Counted from the stretch's first letter, positions 16,621 through 26,228 are shown. The stretch: DNA of 48,132 nt from Bacteroidales bacterium (GCA_030637515.1 DAOWGM010000145.1:1-48132), one strand, 5' to 3'. Made by a program: numbers and translations. The notes: generated by a model from the letters alone, not told the origin.

Positions 16621-18267
16621 TTAGTTTAATCCAAGCATTTCTTTTCCTTGCTTAAATCTTATGTCTCTTGGTATTCCTGCAGCATTTATTTTATCCAAAT
16701 CTTTCTGAAGAGTTTCTTTAATCATACCATCTGCTTCAACCCATGCTTTTGCTTCTTCATAATTCCCATCACCCTGAATTATAAGAATTTTTTCTGTTAA
16801 TTCTTCCATGGCAACTTTCATCTTGTCAAAATCAACTTTATATTCACCTGTTGCTTCATCTCTTGTAAAAGCACCTTTTTCCTGGAAGTAATAAAAACGC
16901 ATCATGTTTGCTTTTCCATGTGAACTTGCAACTCCAAACCTTGCAGATCTGAAAATACCAGCCATAAAAGTAACAAAGTTATCCATTACTTCTCCGCTAC
17001 TAAGCTCACCCATTTCGTAAAGTTTAGTAACAATATATAAGCCAAGAATATCAGCTTTTCCTTCTTCAATTGAAGTGTAATAACCCTGTAATGCTTCACG
17101 CACTGTTTGACTTCCTTCAATTGTATTTCCCATTCCAAGACCATGAGCTGCCTCATGAAACATTGTATTTTCAAAGAAAGCATCAAATTTGATGTGTTTC
17201 CTTTGTTCTTCAACTATCATAAGTTCAGAAATAGGAACTAATATCTGATCAAATTTGGCTTGCATAGAATTCTTAAGTTGAAGTTTCCGGCTTCCTTTAT
17301 CTAATCTTACTTTCTCGTCATTCGGAAGGTTAATAGCAATTGTTTTACTTCCTGCATTACAATCACCAGCGTAAAAAACAGCATCATATGCTCCAAGATC
17401 TGAGTCGCTTCCAGGCATTTCACTTTTATACTCAGCTGCTACAGGTAAATCTTTTTGGAACTGTGGTAATAATGCTGCGAATTTATCCAGTTTTTTGCTC
17501 CATTCCTGATCTTTAATTAAAATAAATGATTCATGTGCAGCTTTATAATTATAAAGAGCATCTTCGTAGTTTTCAATAGGACCTACAATAAAATCAATAT
17601 CATTTGTTTTCATTTCCATCCATGCAACGTCACTTTCATAATATTCATCAGTTGCCAAAGCTTCAGCTCTTAGAGTAAGGTATTTTTTAAATCCTTCATC
17701 TTCTGCAAGCTCAGCAGCTTTCTTAATTAATTCAATTGCTTTGTTTGTTTCTTCTTCAAATGCCTTGTGAAAAGGAATAGTATATAATTCACCATTTTCA
17801 TCACGACGAATTAAAGTGTATTGACTGGTTTTATCTTCTGAAACAAAAGAATCAAATTCTTCTTTTGTCATATCAGCAGGATAAAAGTTTGCTCCCAAGG
17901 GTTTAACGCCAATTCCTTCAACAAAAGACTGATTATTATTCAATCTTTCCCAAGGACCGAAGTTGATTTTTACAAATTCTTTTACAACAGGATCGGTAAC
18001 TGAATTACATAATTCTTCTTTATTACCAAATGATTCCATCCAGAAAATATCTTCCATAAGTTTCCCAGCTTCAAATAAATAGCCTAACATCTCCTTTTGA
18101 TTGTCAGATAAATGACTAATGTCTGATGTTAATTCTACTTCAATAAATTCAGTAACTTTTTTCTGAAGTTTATTCTCTGTTTCCATGTTTTTTGGTTGGT
18201 TTGTACAAGATACAATTACTGAGATTGCAGCAATTGTTAAAATAAGTGATGAGATTTTACGCTTCAT
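16621..18267 (-). CDS. M49-like zinc peptidase lipoprotein (dipeptidyl-peptidase III related)
   Basis: A 548-residue lipoprotein with Cys21 in the lipobox VIVSC. Zinc-site candidates are HEAAH at residues 371-375 followed by GLGMGN, and EEGKAD at 401-406 supplying a further Glu. True dipeptidyl-peptidase III has the longer HExxGH; the present form has an HExxH core and belongs to a related lineage common in Bacteroidota. The long helical N-terminal part (40-300) and the segment YDAVFYAGDCNAGSKTIAINLP fit that group. It would act in the periplasm or on the cell surface on peptides; substrate specificity cannot be assigned. A strong terminator follows. Confidence 0.82.
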   Translation of the reverse strand: MKRKISSLILTIAAISVIVSCTNQPKNMETENKLQKKVTEFIEVELTSDISHLSDNQKEMLGYLFEAGKLMEDIFWMESFGNKEELCNSVTDPVVKEFVKINFGPWERLNNNQSFVEGIGVKPLGANFYPADMTKEEFDSFVSEDKTSQYTLIRRDENGELYTIPFHKAFEEETNKAIELIKKAAELAEDEGFKKYLTLRAEALATDEYYESDVAWMEMKTNDIDFIVGPIENYEDALYNYKAAHESFILIKDQEWSKKLDKFAALLPQFQKDLPVAAEYKSEMPGSDSDLGAYDAVFYAGDCNAGSKTIAINLPNDEKVRLDKGSRKLQLKNSMQAKFDQILVPISELMIVEEQRKHIKFDAFFENTMFHEAAHGLGMGNTIEGSQTVREALQGYYTSIEEGKADILGLYIVTKLYEMGELSSGEVMDNFVTFMAGIFRSARFGVASSHGKANMMRFYYFQEKGAFTRDEATGEYKVDFDKMKVAMEELTEKILIIQGDGNYEEAKAWVEADGMIKETLQKDLDKINAAGIPRDIRFKQGKEMLGLN

Positions 18268-18411
18268 AATATTTATTTTAAATTTTTATTGATTTTAGAG
18301 GTGCAATATATAATAATGAATGCATTTTTCATAATAAATAAATCTCAAAAAATCTATTTAAAATGAATAGTATCCATTGATAAACAACTATTAATAAAAG
18401 AGGAAGAGGTA

Positions 18412-18888
18412 TTAACTTAATATTGTTTTAGCAAATGCCTTAATGTTAGCATAATTTAAATTTGAAACACTTTTTTCAACATTAGCAACTTTTTTTACTA
18501 TTGCTTTTTCAAGAAAATTCATCTTTTCAAAATCAAATTCACCACCAAATAGACCATGTGCATTTGCTTTGTTTCTTAGATCTTCAGGGAAAGAGTTTTG
18601 GAATTGTTCTAAAGCCTTATCGCCTTCATACATGCAACAAAGATAAAGCCCGACTTTCTTTTGGGTAAGGATATCTATATTTTTATTTATAAATTTTTTA
18701 ACATTTTTATTTATTGCACCGGCATGTATTGAACCTCCAATAATAATAGTATCGTATTCGGAAAGATTTACATCTGTCTCTGTTTCAAGATTATATAATT
18801 TTGTGTTTGAACCTAACTCATTAGCAAGAGTATTAGCACATTTGTGAGTACTCCCGTGTTTTGTACCATAAATTATTGCGGTATTCAT
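18412..18888 (-). CDS. Flavodoxin-domain protein (HemG-like)
   Basis: A 158-residue flavodoxin-fold protein. The FMN phosphate loop is IIYGTKHGSTHKCA near the N-terminus and the second loop is IIIGGSIHAGAINKNVKKF. CCMYEGDKALEQF follows. The pattern matches the flavodoxin-like protoporphyrinogen oxidase (HemG) and related flavodoxin-domain proteins. There are no haem genes nearby, so I do not assign HemG. The gene follows fldA by 71 nt on the same strand. Confidence 0.8.
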   Translation of the reverse strand: MNTAIIYGTKHGSTHKCANTLANELGSNTKLYNLETETDVNLSEYDTIIIGGSIHAGAINKNVKKFINKNIDILTQKKVGLYLCCMYEGDKALEQFQNSFPEDLRNKANAHGLFGGEFDFEKMNFLEKAIVKKVANVEKSVSNLNYANIKAFAKTILS

Positions 18889-18959
18889 TTGTAGTAAATT
18901 TATTTTTTTGATAAATATAAAATAAATTTTATGGTAAGAAGATATATAGAAAGAATTTA

Positions 18960-19469
18960 TTAATTTAAATCGAATTTAAGTAAATCTGTCCACATTGATA
19001 TTCTTAATTTATTTTGTTCTTCATCTGAATCGTCATCTAAAGGGAGTCCAACGAATTTTTTTTCAAAAATGGATAAAGAAGCATCAAAATTATAACCCTT
19101 TGTAGAAAACTCACCAACAAAAGTGATTCCCTTTCCATCGAGAGCTTCAAAAATTAGTCCTATTGCATCGGCAAATGATGTTGGATATGTTACAGAATCT
19201 CCAGTACCAAAAATCGCAATTTTTTTCCCTTTCAGATCCGCAAATTTTAAAATATCATACAAAAAACGCTCAAAATCAGACTGTAATATTCCTTTTCCCC
19301 ATGTTGAGGATCCAAGAATTATATTTTCATATTTTTCAACATCTTCTACCTTAACATATTTTACATCATAAATATCTACTAATCCTGGTTCGAGACTTTC
19401 TTTAATTTTTTTGGCAATCTTTTTTGTAACACCGGTACTTGATCCGTAAAACAATCCAATAGGCTTCAT
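18960..19469 (-). CDS. fldA: Flavodoxin, long-chain type
   Basis: A 169-residue FMN electron carrier. The phosphate loop is YGSSTGVTKKIA near residue 8, LGSSTWGKGILQSDFERFL forms the first isoalloxazine loop with its Trp, and FGTGDSVTYPTSFADAIG carries the region of the second, with Tyr. The length fits long-chain flavodoxins. It lies between terC and the HemG-like protein; all three point the same way with gaps of 60-70 nt. Confidence 0.93.
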   Translation of the reverse strand: MKPIGLFYGSSTGVTKKIAKKIKESLEPGLVDIYDVKYVKVEDVEKYENIILGSSTWGKGILQSDFERFLYDILKFADLKGKKIAIFGTGDSVTYPTSFADAIGLIFEALDGKGITFVGEFSTKGYNFDASLSIFEKKFVGLPLDDDSDEEQNKLRISMWTDLLKFDLN

Positions 19470-19532
19470 TCAATTCTTAATTTTGATTTGTCATGATATT
19501 AACAATATTTATAAAAAGATGTTTAAAAAGAA

Positions 19533-20267
19533 CTAACCATTCTTTACGTTTGTTTTTGCAGTAGGTACATTTTTCTTTAGTTTCATATTTAGAACCTCGA
19601 CAAATAATGAAAAGAATACAGCAAAGTATATATATCCTTTTGGAACATGTATTTCAATTGATTCAAGTATAAGCATAAATCCTATTAGTATGAGAAATGA
19701 TAGGGCAAGCATTTGAAGAGTAGGATGGTTGTTAATAAATCTACTTATTCCACCTGCAGCAATTATCATTATTCCAATTGAAATGATTACAGCAAAAATC
19801 ATGATTAAAAGATGCTCGGTCATTCCGATAGCTGTTAGAATCGAATCGAATGAAAAAATCATATCTAACATAATGATCTGAACGATAGTAGCCAATATGC
19901 CAATTTTCTTTTTGGATGCATGAATGTTATTTTCGCCTTCAATTTTATGATGTATTTCAGATGTGCTTTTAGCAAGTAGAAAAATTCCTCCTAAACCTAA
20001 AATTAGATCTCTGCCGCTAAATTCATGCGTAAAAATAGTAAACAAAGGTTTTGTAAAACCAATAATCCAAGTTATACAAATTAGAAGTGCAATTCTGAAT
20101 AAAAGTGCTGCGGCGAGCCCCATAGTTCTTACTCCCGCTTGTTTGTGCTCTGGTAATTTATTTGTAATAATTGAAATGAATATGATATTATCAATACCAA
20201 GTACAATTTCTAAAAAAGTTAATGTTGCTAATGCAATCCAAGCCTCTACTGATAAGAAAATTTCCAT
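19533..20267 (-). CDS. TerC family membrane protein
   Basis: A 244-residue integral inner-membrane protein with seven or more hydrophobic helices. The TerC signatures are LEIVLGIDNIIFISI near the N-terminus and MLDMIFSFDSILTAIGM in the middle; the paired acidic residues in these helices are conserved. I chose the ATG at 20265-20267 (MEIFLSVEAW), the usual family start, over the ATG at 20294, because a TACTTTTG -7 element (20292-20299) overlaps the longer start. TerC proteins are linked to metal (manganese) export and to metalation of secreted proteins; which applies here is not known. Confidence 0.9.
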   Translation of the reverse strand: MEIFLSVEAWIALATLTFLEIVLGIDNIIFISIITNKLPEHKQAGVRTMGLAAALLFRIALLICITWIIGFTKPLFTIFTHEFSGRDLILGLGGIFLLAKSTSEIHHKIEGENNIHASKKKIGILATIVQIIMLDMIFSFDSILTAIGMTEHLLIMIFAVIISIGIMIIAAGGISRFINNHPTLQMLALSFLILIGFMLILESIEIHVPKGYIYFAVFFSLFVEVLNMKLKKNVPTAKTNVKNG

Positions 20268-20291
20268 TTTTTTAGTATTAAGATTTACTCT

Positions 20292-20299
20292 CAAAAGTA
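20292..20299 (-). promoter_or_regulatory. Candidate -7 element for the TerC gene
   Basis: Minus-strand TACTTTTG, matching TAnnTTTG, 24 nt upstream of the chosen start. No convincing -33 TTTG. Confidence 0.35.
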
Positions 20300-20321
20300 A
20301 ACAAGAATTCCGAAATAATAT

Positions 20322-20354
20322 AAAAAAAGGATGAGTTTCAAATGAAACTCATCC
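20322..20354 (-). terminator. Rho-independent terminator after the GRAM-like gene
   Basis: A perfect 12-bp stem GGATGAGTTTCA / TGAAACTCATCC with a 2-nt gap and seven T on the minus strand after it. Serves the gene ending at 20395. Confidence 0.88.
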
Positions 20355-20394
20355 AGTAATAAACGGAATATATTTTGATTTGAAATTGGTAGTA

Positions 20395-20727
20395 TTAATA
20401 AATCTTATTTAAAACTTTGCCCCAGGAATTTCGTTTTCCTATTTTAAATTTCAGCTCACTTCCTGCTTTAAGTATAATGTTTAGACCATTAGGAATGATT
20501 TTCATAGTATTAAAAAATAGAATTTCTCGAATATCCCCTGGCATAATTTCCAGATTGTAATTTGAGTTTTCGTCTTCTTTAGTTTTGAAGTACACACGTT
20601 GATTTGTTAAAATTAATTTTCCATCAACATTTTTATCGTTTGCAAAGTAATTTGAATCACCTGCTTTTAATACTAATTCGTTTGCTTTTAAATCTACTAC
20701 CATGACTTTTTCATTATTTAATTGCAC
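20395..20727 (-). CDS. Small GRAM/PH-like domain protein
   Basis: A 110-residue cytosolic protein. Residues about 35-100 show the GRAM/bacterial PH pattern: GKLILTNQRVYFKTKE, then a second strand set (NLEIMPGDIREILFF), and a short C-terminal tail. Proteins of this type bind lipids or other proteins. The first ATG is used, but Met9 (MVVDLKAN) is an equal choice. The gene stands alone with its own terminator; the 223-nt gap upstream holds the terminator of the next gene and a repeated GTACGA pair near 20811-20848. Confidence 0.55.
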   Translation of the reverse strand: MQLNNEKVMVVDLKANELVLKAGDSNYFANDKNVDGKLILTNQRVYFKTKEDENSNYNLEIMPGDIREILFFNTMKIIPNGLNIILKAGSELKFKIGKRNSWGKVLNKIY

Positions 20728-20889
20728 TAATTTTTATTTTACACATTTTATGCCAGATTATAAAAACTACTGTATAACAATGTTTTGTATTTTTTGTCCA
20801 GCTTAGTAATTGTACGAAAATGTAACAATACGTGTACGATTTCAAACAACAACTTTCCTTAAAGACGAATTAGTTTCAAAAATGATGCA

Positions 20890-20924
20890 AAAAAAGAACT
20901 GGAATTTAATTAAACCCCAGTTTT
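20890..20924 (-). terminator. Probable terminator after the proS-linked hypothetical gene
   Basis: A 6-bp stem AACTGG / CCAGTT encloses a second A/T pairing (TTTAAT / ATTAAA), followed by seven T on the minus strand. Imperfect but well placed just past the stop at 20951. Confidence 0.6.
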
Positions 20925-20950
20925 CTAATGAAATTGTTATTTAAGGAAAG

Positions 20951-21637
20951 TCAGGATACATCATCGGAATTGAATTTAAATCCTAATCTTTTACCTGTTT
21001 TCAGTTTATGATATTCAACTTTTTCGTTTAACTGACCTACTGAGGCAATTTTCACATTGTCGTAAGGTGGTACTAATAAATCAAATTCTATAGCATAATT
21101 GATAATTCTTAATATAATATCTTTAAGAATTTCTTTTGTTAAGATTGATTTGCCAAAATTATTATATAAATATTCCTGTTGACGTTTACCTTCAACAAAG
21201 AAATGCTGTTCAAGATTTACAAATATTCTGGTAATTAAATAACCTAAATCTTCAAGTCTGTTATATTTAAAAGAATCGGAGAGAAAATTATACACATTTA
21301 TTATTCCGCAAAAACTGTATAAAGAGTTTTCTTTTACATAGTTTAATTTCCACACATTATGTTCTCTGTCGAATTCAAAAATATTAGAATGCATGCTGAA
21401 AATAAGTATGTCGCCAGCAACCTTTAGTTCAATTTCAAACTGACTTCTTTCTTTATATTCAAAACCAACTCGTGCATCTTTTACCTGAATTTCAGAATTA
21501 AATTCATTTTTTATTTCCTGTAAAATTTCTTTAAGTAAATTAAATACTTCGATAGTTTGATCGTAAACTTTTTGTTTTACAAGAGATTTCATCTCCAATG
21601 CGGAAAGGATTTGCTCTTTTTGATCTTTTTCGGTCAT
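20951..21637 (-). CDS. Hypothetical protein linked to proS
   Basis: A 228-residue protein I do not recognise. It has no signal peptide or membrane segment. The N-terminal 60 residues are helical and charged; a beta-rich middle contains the segment GFEYKERSQFEIELKVAGDILIFSMHS, here only located as residues about 58-84. The C-terminal part has long helices and ends in the basic KTGKRLGFKFNSDD. The start lies 24 nt after the proS stop on the same strand, so the two share a transcript from the promoter near 23168-23197. Linkage to translation is only contextual. Confidence 0.6.
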   Translation of the reverse strand: MTEKDQKEQILSALEMKSLVKQKVYDQTIEVFNLLKEILQEIKNEFNSEIQVKDARVGFEYKERSQFEIELKVAGDILIFSMHSNIFEFDREHNVWKLNYVKENSLYSFCGIINVYNFLSDSFKYNRLEDLGYLITRIFVNLEQHFFVEGKRQQEYLYNNFGKSILTKEILKDIILRIINYAIEFDLLVPPYDNVKIASVGQLNEKVEYHKLKTGKRLGFKFNSDDVS

Positions 21638-21661
21638 AATTCTAAATATTATGTAGATACC

Positions 21662-23137
21662 TTAATATGCTTTTGCAAAAACAACTCTTTTATTTGATGG
21701 CTTGCCTGAATAAATACATTTACCTTGTTCTTCTTCTGCATCTATAGGAATTATTCTTATGGTTGCCTTAGTTTCATCTTTAATTTTTTGTTCAGACTCA
21801 GGAGTTCCGTCCCAGTGAGCTAAAACAAAACCACCTTTATTTTTAATAATATCTTTAAATTCGTCATAAGTGTCTGCCTTAAATGTATTATTCTCTCTGA
21901 ATTTTAATGCTTTTTGATAAATGTTGTCTTGGATCTTAACAAGTAATTCTTCGATATAATTTTCTATTCCGTCCTGAGATTTAGTTTCTTTTTCAAGAGT
22001 ATCTCTTCTGGCAATTTCCAAAGTGTTATTCTCCATGTCACGTGGTCCTATTGCAATTCTAACAGGAACACCTTTTAATTCGTATTCTGCAAATTTCCAT
22101 CCTGGTTTTTGTGTGTCTCTGTCATCGAATTTAACAGAAATACCTTTGTCTTCAAGGTTTTTCTTAATAATATTTACCTTTTCTGAAATTTGAGATAGTT
22201 GTTCTTCACCTTTATAGATAGGTACTATAACAACTTGTATTGGAGCTAATTTTGGAGGAATAACCAACCCGTTATCATCTGAATGAGCCATAACTAAAGC
22301 TCCCATTAGTCGTGTAGAAACACCCCATGAAGTAGCCCACACATACTCCAGTTTCCCTTCTTTATTAGCAAATTTAACATCAAATGCTTTTGCAAAATTC
22401 TGACCAAGAAAATGAGATGTGCCAGCTTGCAATGCTTTACCATCTTGCATTAAAGCCTCAATAGCAAATGTCTCAAGTGCTCCGGCAAATCTTTCATTTT
22501 CAGATTTGAACCCTTTCAGAACCGGAAGAGCCATCCAGTTTTCTGCAAAATCAGCATATACGTTAATCATTCTTTCAGTTTCTTCAATTGCTTCAGTTTT
22601 TGTTGCATGAGCAGTATGGCCTTCTTGCCATAAGAATTCAGCAGTCCTTAGAAATAATCTTGTTCTCATTTCCCAACGAACTACATTTGCCCATTGGTTA
22701 ATAAGTAGAGGCAAATCTCTGTATGATTGAATCCAGTTTCTGTATGTATTCCAGATAATAGTTTCGGAAGTTGGTCTAACAATTAATTCTTCTTCAAGTT
22801 TTGCATCAGGATCGACAATTATTCCACCATTTACTTCATCTTTTTTTAATCGATAATGAGTTACAACAGCACACTCTTTTGCAAACCCTTCAACATGGCT
22901 AGCTTCCTTTGAGAAAAATGATTTTGGAATAAAAAGTGGAAAATAAGCATTAGAATGACCAGTATCTTTAAATTTCTTATCAAGCGCTGCTTGCATTTTT
23001 TCCCAGATAGAATATCCATAAGGCTTAATAACCATTGACCCACGAACCGCCGAGTTTTCAGCAAGATCAGCAGTAATTACTAGGTCATTATACCATTGCG
23101 AATAATTTTCCTCTCTTTTTATTAGTTTTTTAGCCAT
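21662..23137 (-). CDS. proS: Prolyl-tRNA synthetase, eukaryote/archaeal-like (type 3)
   Basis: Class II aminoacyl-tRNA synthetase charging tRNA-Pro, 491 residues. I use the ATG at 23135-23137 ([19 protein letters not shown]), the normal family start, not the upstream ATG at 23179. Landmarks are [10 protein letters not shown] (motif 2 region), [20 protein letters not shown] (motif 2), then a C-terminal anticodon domain ([10 protein letters not shown]) and the zinc-like C-terminal domain ending in the Tyr of VFAKAY. There is no bacterial-type editing insertion. A TTTG-N18-TAATTTCG promoter candidate lies at 23168-23197. Confidence 0.95.
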   Translation of the reverse strand: MAKKLIKREENYSQWYNDLVITADLAENSAVRGSMVIKPYGYSIWEKMQAALDKKFKDTGHSNAYFPLFIPKSFFSKEASHVEGFAKECAVVTHYRLKKDEVNGGIIVDPDAKLEEELIVRPTSETIIWNTYRNWIQSYRDLPLLINQWANVVRWEMRTRLFLRTAEFLWQEGHTAHATKTEAIEETERMINVYADFAENWMALPVLKGFKSENERFAGALETFAIEALMQDGKALQAGTSHFLGQNFAKAFDVKFANKEGKLEYVWATSWGVSTRLMGALVMAHSDDNGLVIPPKLAPIQVVIVPIYKGEEQLSQISEKVNIIKKNLEDKGISVKFDDRDTQKPGWKFAEYELKGVPVRIAIGPRDMENNTLEIARRDTLEKETKSQDGIENYIEELLVKIQDNIYQKALKFRENNTFKADTYDEFKDIIKNKGGFVLAHWDGTPESEQKIKDETKATIRIIPIDAEEEQGKCIYSGKPSNKRVVFAKAY

Positions 23138-23167
23138 GTTTTGGTATGATTTTTGCTTATTTTTAAA

Positions 23168-23197
23168 CGAAATTAACAATTAATTTTAAGTTGCAAA
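23168..23197 (-). promoter_or_regulatory. Candidate promoter for proS
   Basis: On the minus strand TTTG (23197-23194) is followed after 18 nt by TAATTTCG (23175-23168), a one-mismatch fit to TAnnTTTG. The transcript would start about 25 nt before the proS ATG. Confidence 0.45.
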
Positions 23198-23230
23198 AAT
23201 AAAGAAATAAATTATAAAATATAACGAAAC

Positions 23231-23236
23231 AGGAGG
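23231..23236 (+). promoter_or_regulatory. Strong Shine-Dalgarno sequence
   Basis: AGGAGG ends 6 nt before the ATG at 23243. Such perfect sites are unusual in Bacteroidota, where most genes in this window lack one. It fixes the start of the Ser/Arg-rich lipoprotein. Confidence 0.6.
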
Positions 23237-23242
23237 TTCATT

Positions 23243-24559
23243 ATGAAAACAAAGACTTATTTAATAATTTTAATAGCAATATTCGCTGCCTCATGTACAT
23301 CATTGCAACAAAGTACTGTAAATGATGATATTTATTACTCGCCAAAAGATCAAGTTGCGTTTGTTAATGAGGTGAATACGAGTGCTTTGCGAAGTAATAA
23401 TTCCTCAACAATATTTGGTAATACTTATGATGACCAAATTGCTGATATTCTGGAAGATGAGAGTATTCAGGATACCTTGGTGTATGATTCTGGCAACTCA
23501 TATAATGATTTAGTTGTAGATGATTATTCTGACGCAATGGTAAAAAGAAGAAATGCTACAAAAAGTTTGTATTACGGAACAAATAATTATTTTATTACTA
23601 CAACAGATGCATACAGATATGCAGAAATTTATGCAAATGATCCGTATTATAATATTGTAATTATTGGTGATCAGGTTTGGGTTGAACCATATTATATAAC
23701 TGCATCTTTAGGTTATGGGTATTGTTCTTCATATTATTATGATCCTTTTTATTACTCTTACTATAGTCCTTATTATAGTTCATATTATTATCGACCTTTT
23801 TATCGTTCATTTTACCATCCTTATTATTATGATTCGTACTATTCTTATTATAACCCTTATAAATCTTTTCATAGTGTGAAAAATGATAATTATGCAAGTT
23901 CTTCCTTCCATTCTTATAGGCAACGAACTCTCTCTTCAAGGTCTGTAACAAGATCGTCAGTAGAAAGAACGTCAAGAGGGTTACCTGAAACTTATGCAGG
24001 AAGAGATATTAGCCGTTCAAGTTCTGTAAAATCAGGCCTTGACAGGCAGAGTGTTAGAACAGAGCGCACTACAGTTTCAACTACAAGAACAAGAAGTGCT
24101 GACGCCACAACTCCGCGAGTTATTACTGAGAGTTCCAGAACTAGAACTGCAACTTCAGCAAATCGTAATTATACAAGACCTCAGAGTACCTCAAGATCAA
24201 CATATAATGCAACAACACGTTCTACATCGAGATATAAAAGACCGGCAAGTTCAAACGCAAATTCAGGTAGGAGCCAGGGTGTTTCAAGATCGACATATAC
24301 ACCAAATAAAAATGCCTCATCAAATTCTCGTTCAGGAAGTTCATATGCGCCACGAAAATCAGGAAGTTCATCATCTGGTAATTCGTCAGGCAGATCTTCA
24401 GTGAGAAGTTCATCAAGCAGATCGTCTGGTAGTTCAAACAGATCTTCCGTGAAAAGTTCTGGTAGTTCCTCAAGAAGCTCTGGTTCTTCAAATAGAAGCT
24501 CTGGATCTTCATCAAAAAGTTCAAGTAGTTCAACAAGATCAGGAGGAAAAAGAAGATAA
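23243..24559 (+). CDS. Tyr-rich and Ser/Arg-rich low-complexity lipoprotein
   Basis: A 438-residue lipoprotein with Cys18 in the lipobox AASC. Residues about 20-150 are an ordinary globular-looking segment (it includes a YDDQIADILEDES stretch). Residues about 155-215 are extremely Tyr-rich (repeated YYY and YSYY with Pro, Phe and Ser). From about 215 to the end it is Ser/Thr/Arg-rich, becoming almost pure Ser with Arg, Gly and Lys after residue 355. Such proteins occur in Bacteroidota as unnamed lipoproteins. A disordered, strongly positive, surface-exposed tail is inferred; function is unknown. The gene is divergent from proS and 52 nt before the OmpP1-like porin gene. Confidence 0.75.
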   Translation: MKTKTYLIILIAIFAASCTSLQQSTVNDDIYYSPKDQVAFVNEVNTSALRSNNSSTIFGNTYDDQIADILEDESIQDTLVYDSGNSYNDLVVDDYSDAMVKRRNATKSLYYGTNNYFITTTDAYRYAEIYANDPYYNIVIIGDQVWVEPYYITASLGYGYCSSYYYDPFYYSYYSPYYSSYYYRPFYRSFYHPYYYDSYYSYYNPYKSFHSVKNDNYASSSFHSYRQRTLSSRSVTRSSVERTSRGLPETYAGRDISRSSSVKSGLDRQSVRTERTTVSTTRTRSADATTPRVITESSRTRTATSANRNYTRPQSTSRSTYNATTRSTSRYKRPASSNANSGRSQGVSRSTYTPNKNASSNSRSGSSYAPRKSGSSSSGNSSGRSSVRSSSSRSSGSSNRSSVKSSGSSSRSSGSSNRSSGSSSKSSSSSTRSGGKRR

Positions 24560-24611
24560 TAAAATGAGAATTGTCGATATCTGATAGTCTAATTCTAAAA
24601 TATTAAATAAA

Positions 24612-26102
24612 ATGAAAAAAACATTCTTTATCATATTAATAGCTTTAACTATTTGCAATTTATCATATTCACAATATGTTGATAATGCTTTTATATTTTC
24701 TAATAACGATTATAGTGGAACAGCACGATTTGTTGGAATGGGAGGCGCTTTTGGTGCGCTTGGTGGGGACTTTTCTGCAATAGCTATAAATCCCGCAGGA
24801 TTAGGTGTCTATAGAAGCTCAGAATTTACATTTTCTCCAGGAATGAGCTATAATTCAAATTCGTCAACATATATTAATAATAATATAGATGAGGGTGGAT
24901 ATAATATGAATTTCAATAATTTGGGTTTTGTTGCTTCATACGATCTTGAAAACTCAGATACTCGTTGGGTTAATTTTAATTTTGGGGTTGGATTTAATCG
25001 AATTAATGATTTCAATAATAAAGTGCAGTTTGAAGGAGTAAATAATTCATCATTAATGGAAATTTATATTTCAGAAGCAAATGCTTTAAATACCAGTGAT
25101 CCTTATGAGCTAGATGGAATGTATGAGTTTCTAATTTGGGATGCTTATATTATGGATTATGACACTGTTGCAAACGAATTTTATACTTATATTACAGATG
25201 AGATATTCTTTAATGAAGATAATTTTGAAATAAATCAACGTAAAATAATAGAAACAGAAGGCTCTATAAGTGAATTTAATTTTTCCTTTGGTGGTAATTA
25301 TGCACATAAGTTATATATTGGTGCTAGTATAGGAATAACTCGTTTAAGATATGATGAATATTCGTCTCATTATGAATACGAAACGGCTGGTTTGCCTATA
25401 GACTATTTAGATGGATTTGATTTTCGTGAACATTCTAAAACGGAAGGTACAGGATATACTTTAAAGTTGGGAGCAATCTTTAAACCTATAGATTTTTTTA
25501 GAGTAGGAGCCTCCTTGCATTTACCAACTTTTTATGATTTAGATCAGGAGTTTCATAATGAAGTTATTGGTTATTTTGATGAGTATACTCCTGAAAACAC
25601 AAGATCTCCTCTTCAGACATACAATTATACCCTTTCAACTCCATTAAGAGCAGTGGGCAGTGTTGGGTTTCAAATTGGTAAAATTGGTTTGATAGATATA
25701 GATTATGAATTTGCCGATTATTCAAAAATGAGCATGGATGATGAATATAATAGCGAAGGTGTTATTGAAGATAATTCTGTAATTCAAACTATTTATAAAG
25801 AAACTCATAATTTAAGAGCTGGAGCAGAGTTCAGAACTGGTCCACTTTATTTCAGAGCAGGAGGAAGATATTCAACAAGCCCTTATGTTGATACTGAAGA
25901 TGAAATAAATAAAGATTATCAAGAAATTACTTTATCAGGAGGACTGGGATATCGTGAAAAAAACTTCTTTATTGATTTTGCTTTTTCGCAAAGGAAATCG
26001 GATTATTATATAAGTGCCTATGAATGGACTTATAATAATGAGCTAGCAAAAATTGAAAATATACGAAATAATTTCATTTTAACTTTTGGGTTCAAATTCT
26101 AA
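24612..26102 (+). CDS. OmpP1/FadL-like outer-membrane protein
   Basis: A 496-residue outer-membrane barrel. The signal peptide ends near residue 20 (NLSYSQ). The early motif GTARFVGMGGAFGALGGDFSA (in parts: GTARFVGMGG, AFGALGGDFSA) followed by INPAGLG is typical of the OmpP1/FadL/Tod family and its Bacteroidota 'hemin receptor-like' members. The remainder alternates beta strands and ends in FILTFGFKF with a terminal aromatic. It may carry hydrophobic substrates, but the ligand is unknown. A terminator follows. Confidence 0.85.
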   Translation: MKKTFFIILIALTICNLSYSQYVDNAFIFSNNDYSGTARFVGMGGAFGALGGDFSAIAINPAGLGVYRSSEFTFSPGMSYNSNSSTYINNNIDEGGYNMNFNNLGFVASYDLENSDTRWVNFNFGVGFNRINDFNNKVQFEGVNNSSLMEIYISEANALNTSDPYELDGMYEFLIWDAYIMDYDTVANEFYTYITDEIFFNEDNFEINQRKIIETEGSISEFNFSFGGNYAHKLYIGASIGITRLRYDEYSSHYEYETAGLPIDYLDGFDFREHSKTEGTGYTLKLGAIFKPIDFFRVGASLHLPTFYDLDQEFHNEVIGYFDEYTPENTRSPLQTYNYTLSTPLRAVGSVGFQIGKIGLIDIDYEFADYSKMSMDDEYNSEGVIEDNSVIQTIYKETHNLRAGAEFRTGPLYFRAGGRYSTSPYVDTEDEINKDYQEITLSGGLGYREKNFFIDFAFSQRKSDYYISAYEWTYNNELAKIENIRNNFILTFGFKF

Positions 26103-26133
26103 ATAGTAACTGATTAAAGCTTAGGGATTGAAG

Positions 26134-26168
26134 AAAAGACTGTTCATAAAACATGAACGGTCTTTTTT
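26134..26168 (+). terminator. Rho-independent terminator after the OmpP1-like gene
   Basis: A 14-bp stem AAAAGACTGTTCAT / ATGAACGGTCTTTT with one T-G pair and a 5-nt loop, followed by T. It closes the plus-strand lipoprotein-porin pair. Confidence 0.85.
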
Positions 26169-26228
26169 ATTCAGGTTTTTATTAATAATTTGTATATTTA
26201 TTAATTTTAGTATTTATTATTAAAATTC

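Noticed and set aside
24039..24536. Overlapping frames on both strands in the Ser/Arg-rich tail region
   Set aside because: They arise from the low-complexity codons of the lipoprotein gene and have no start signals.
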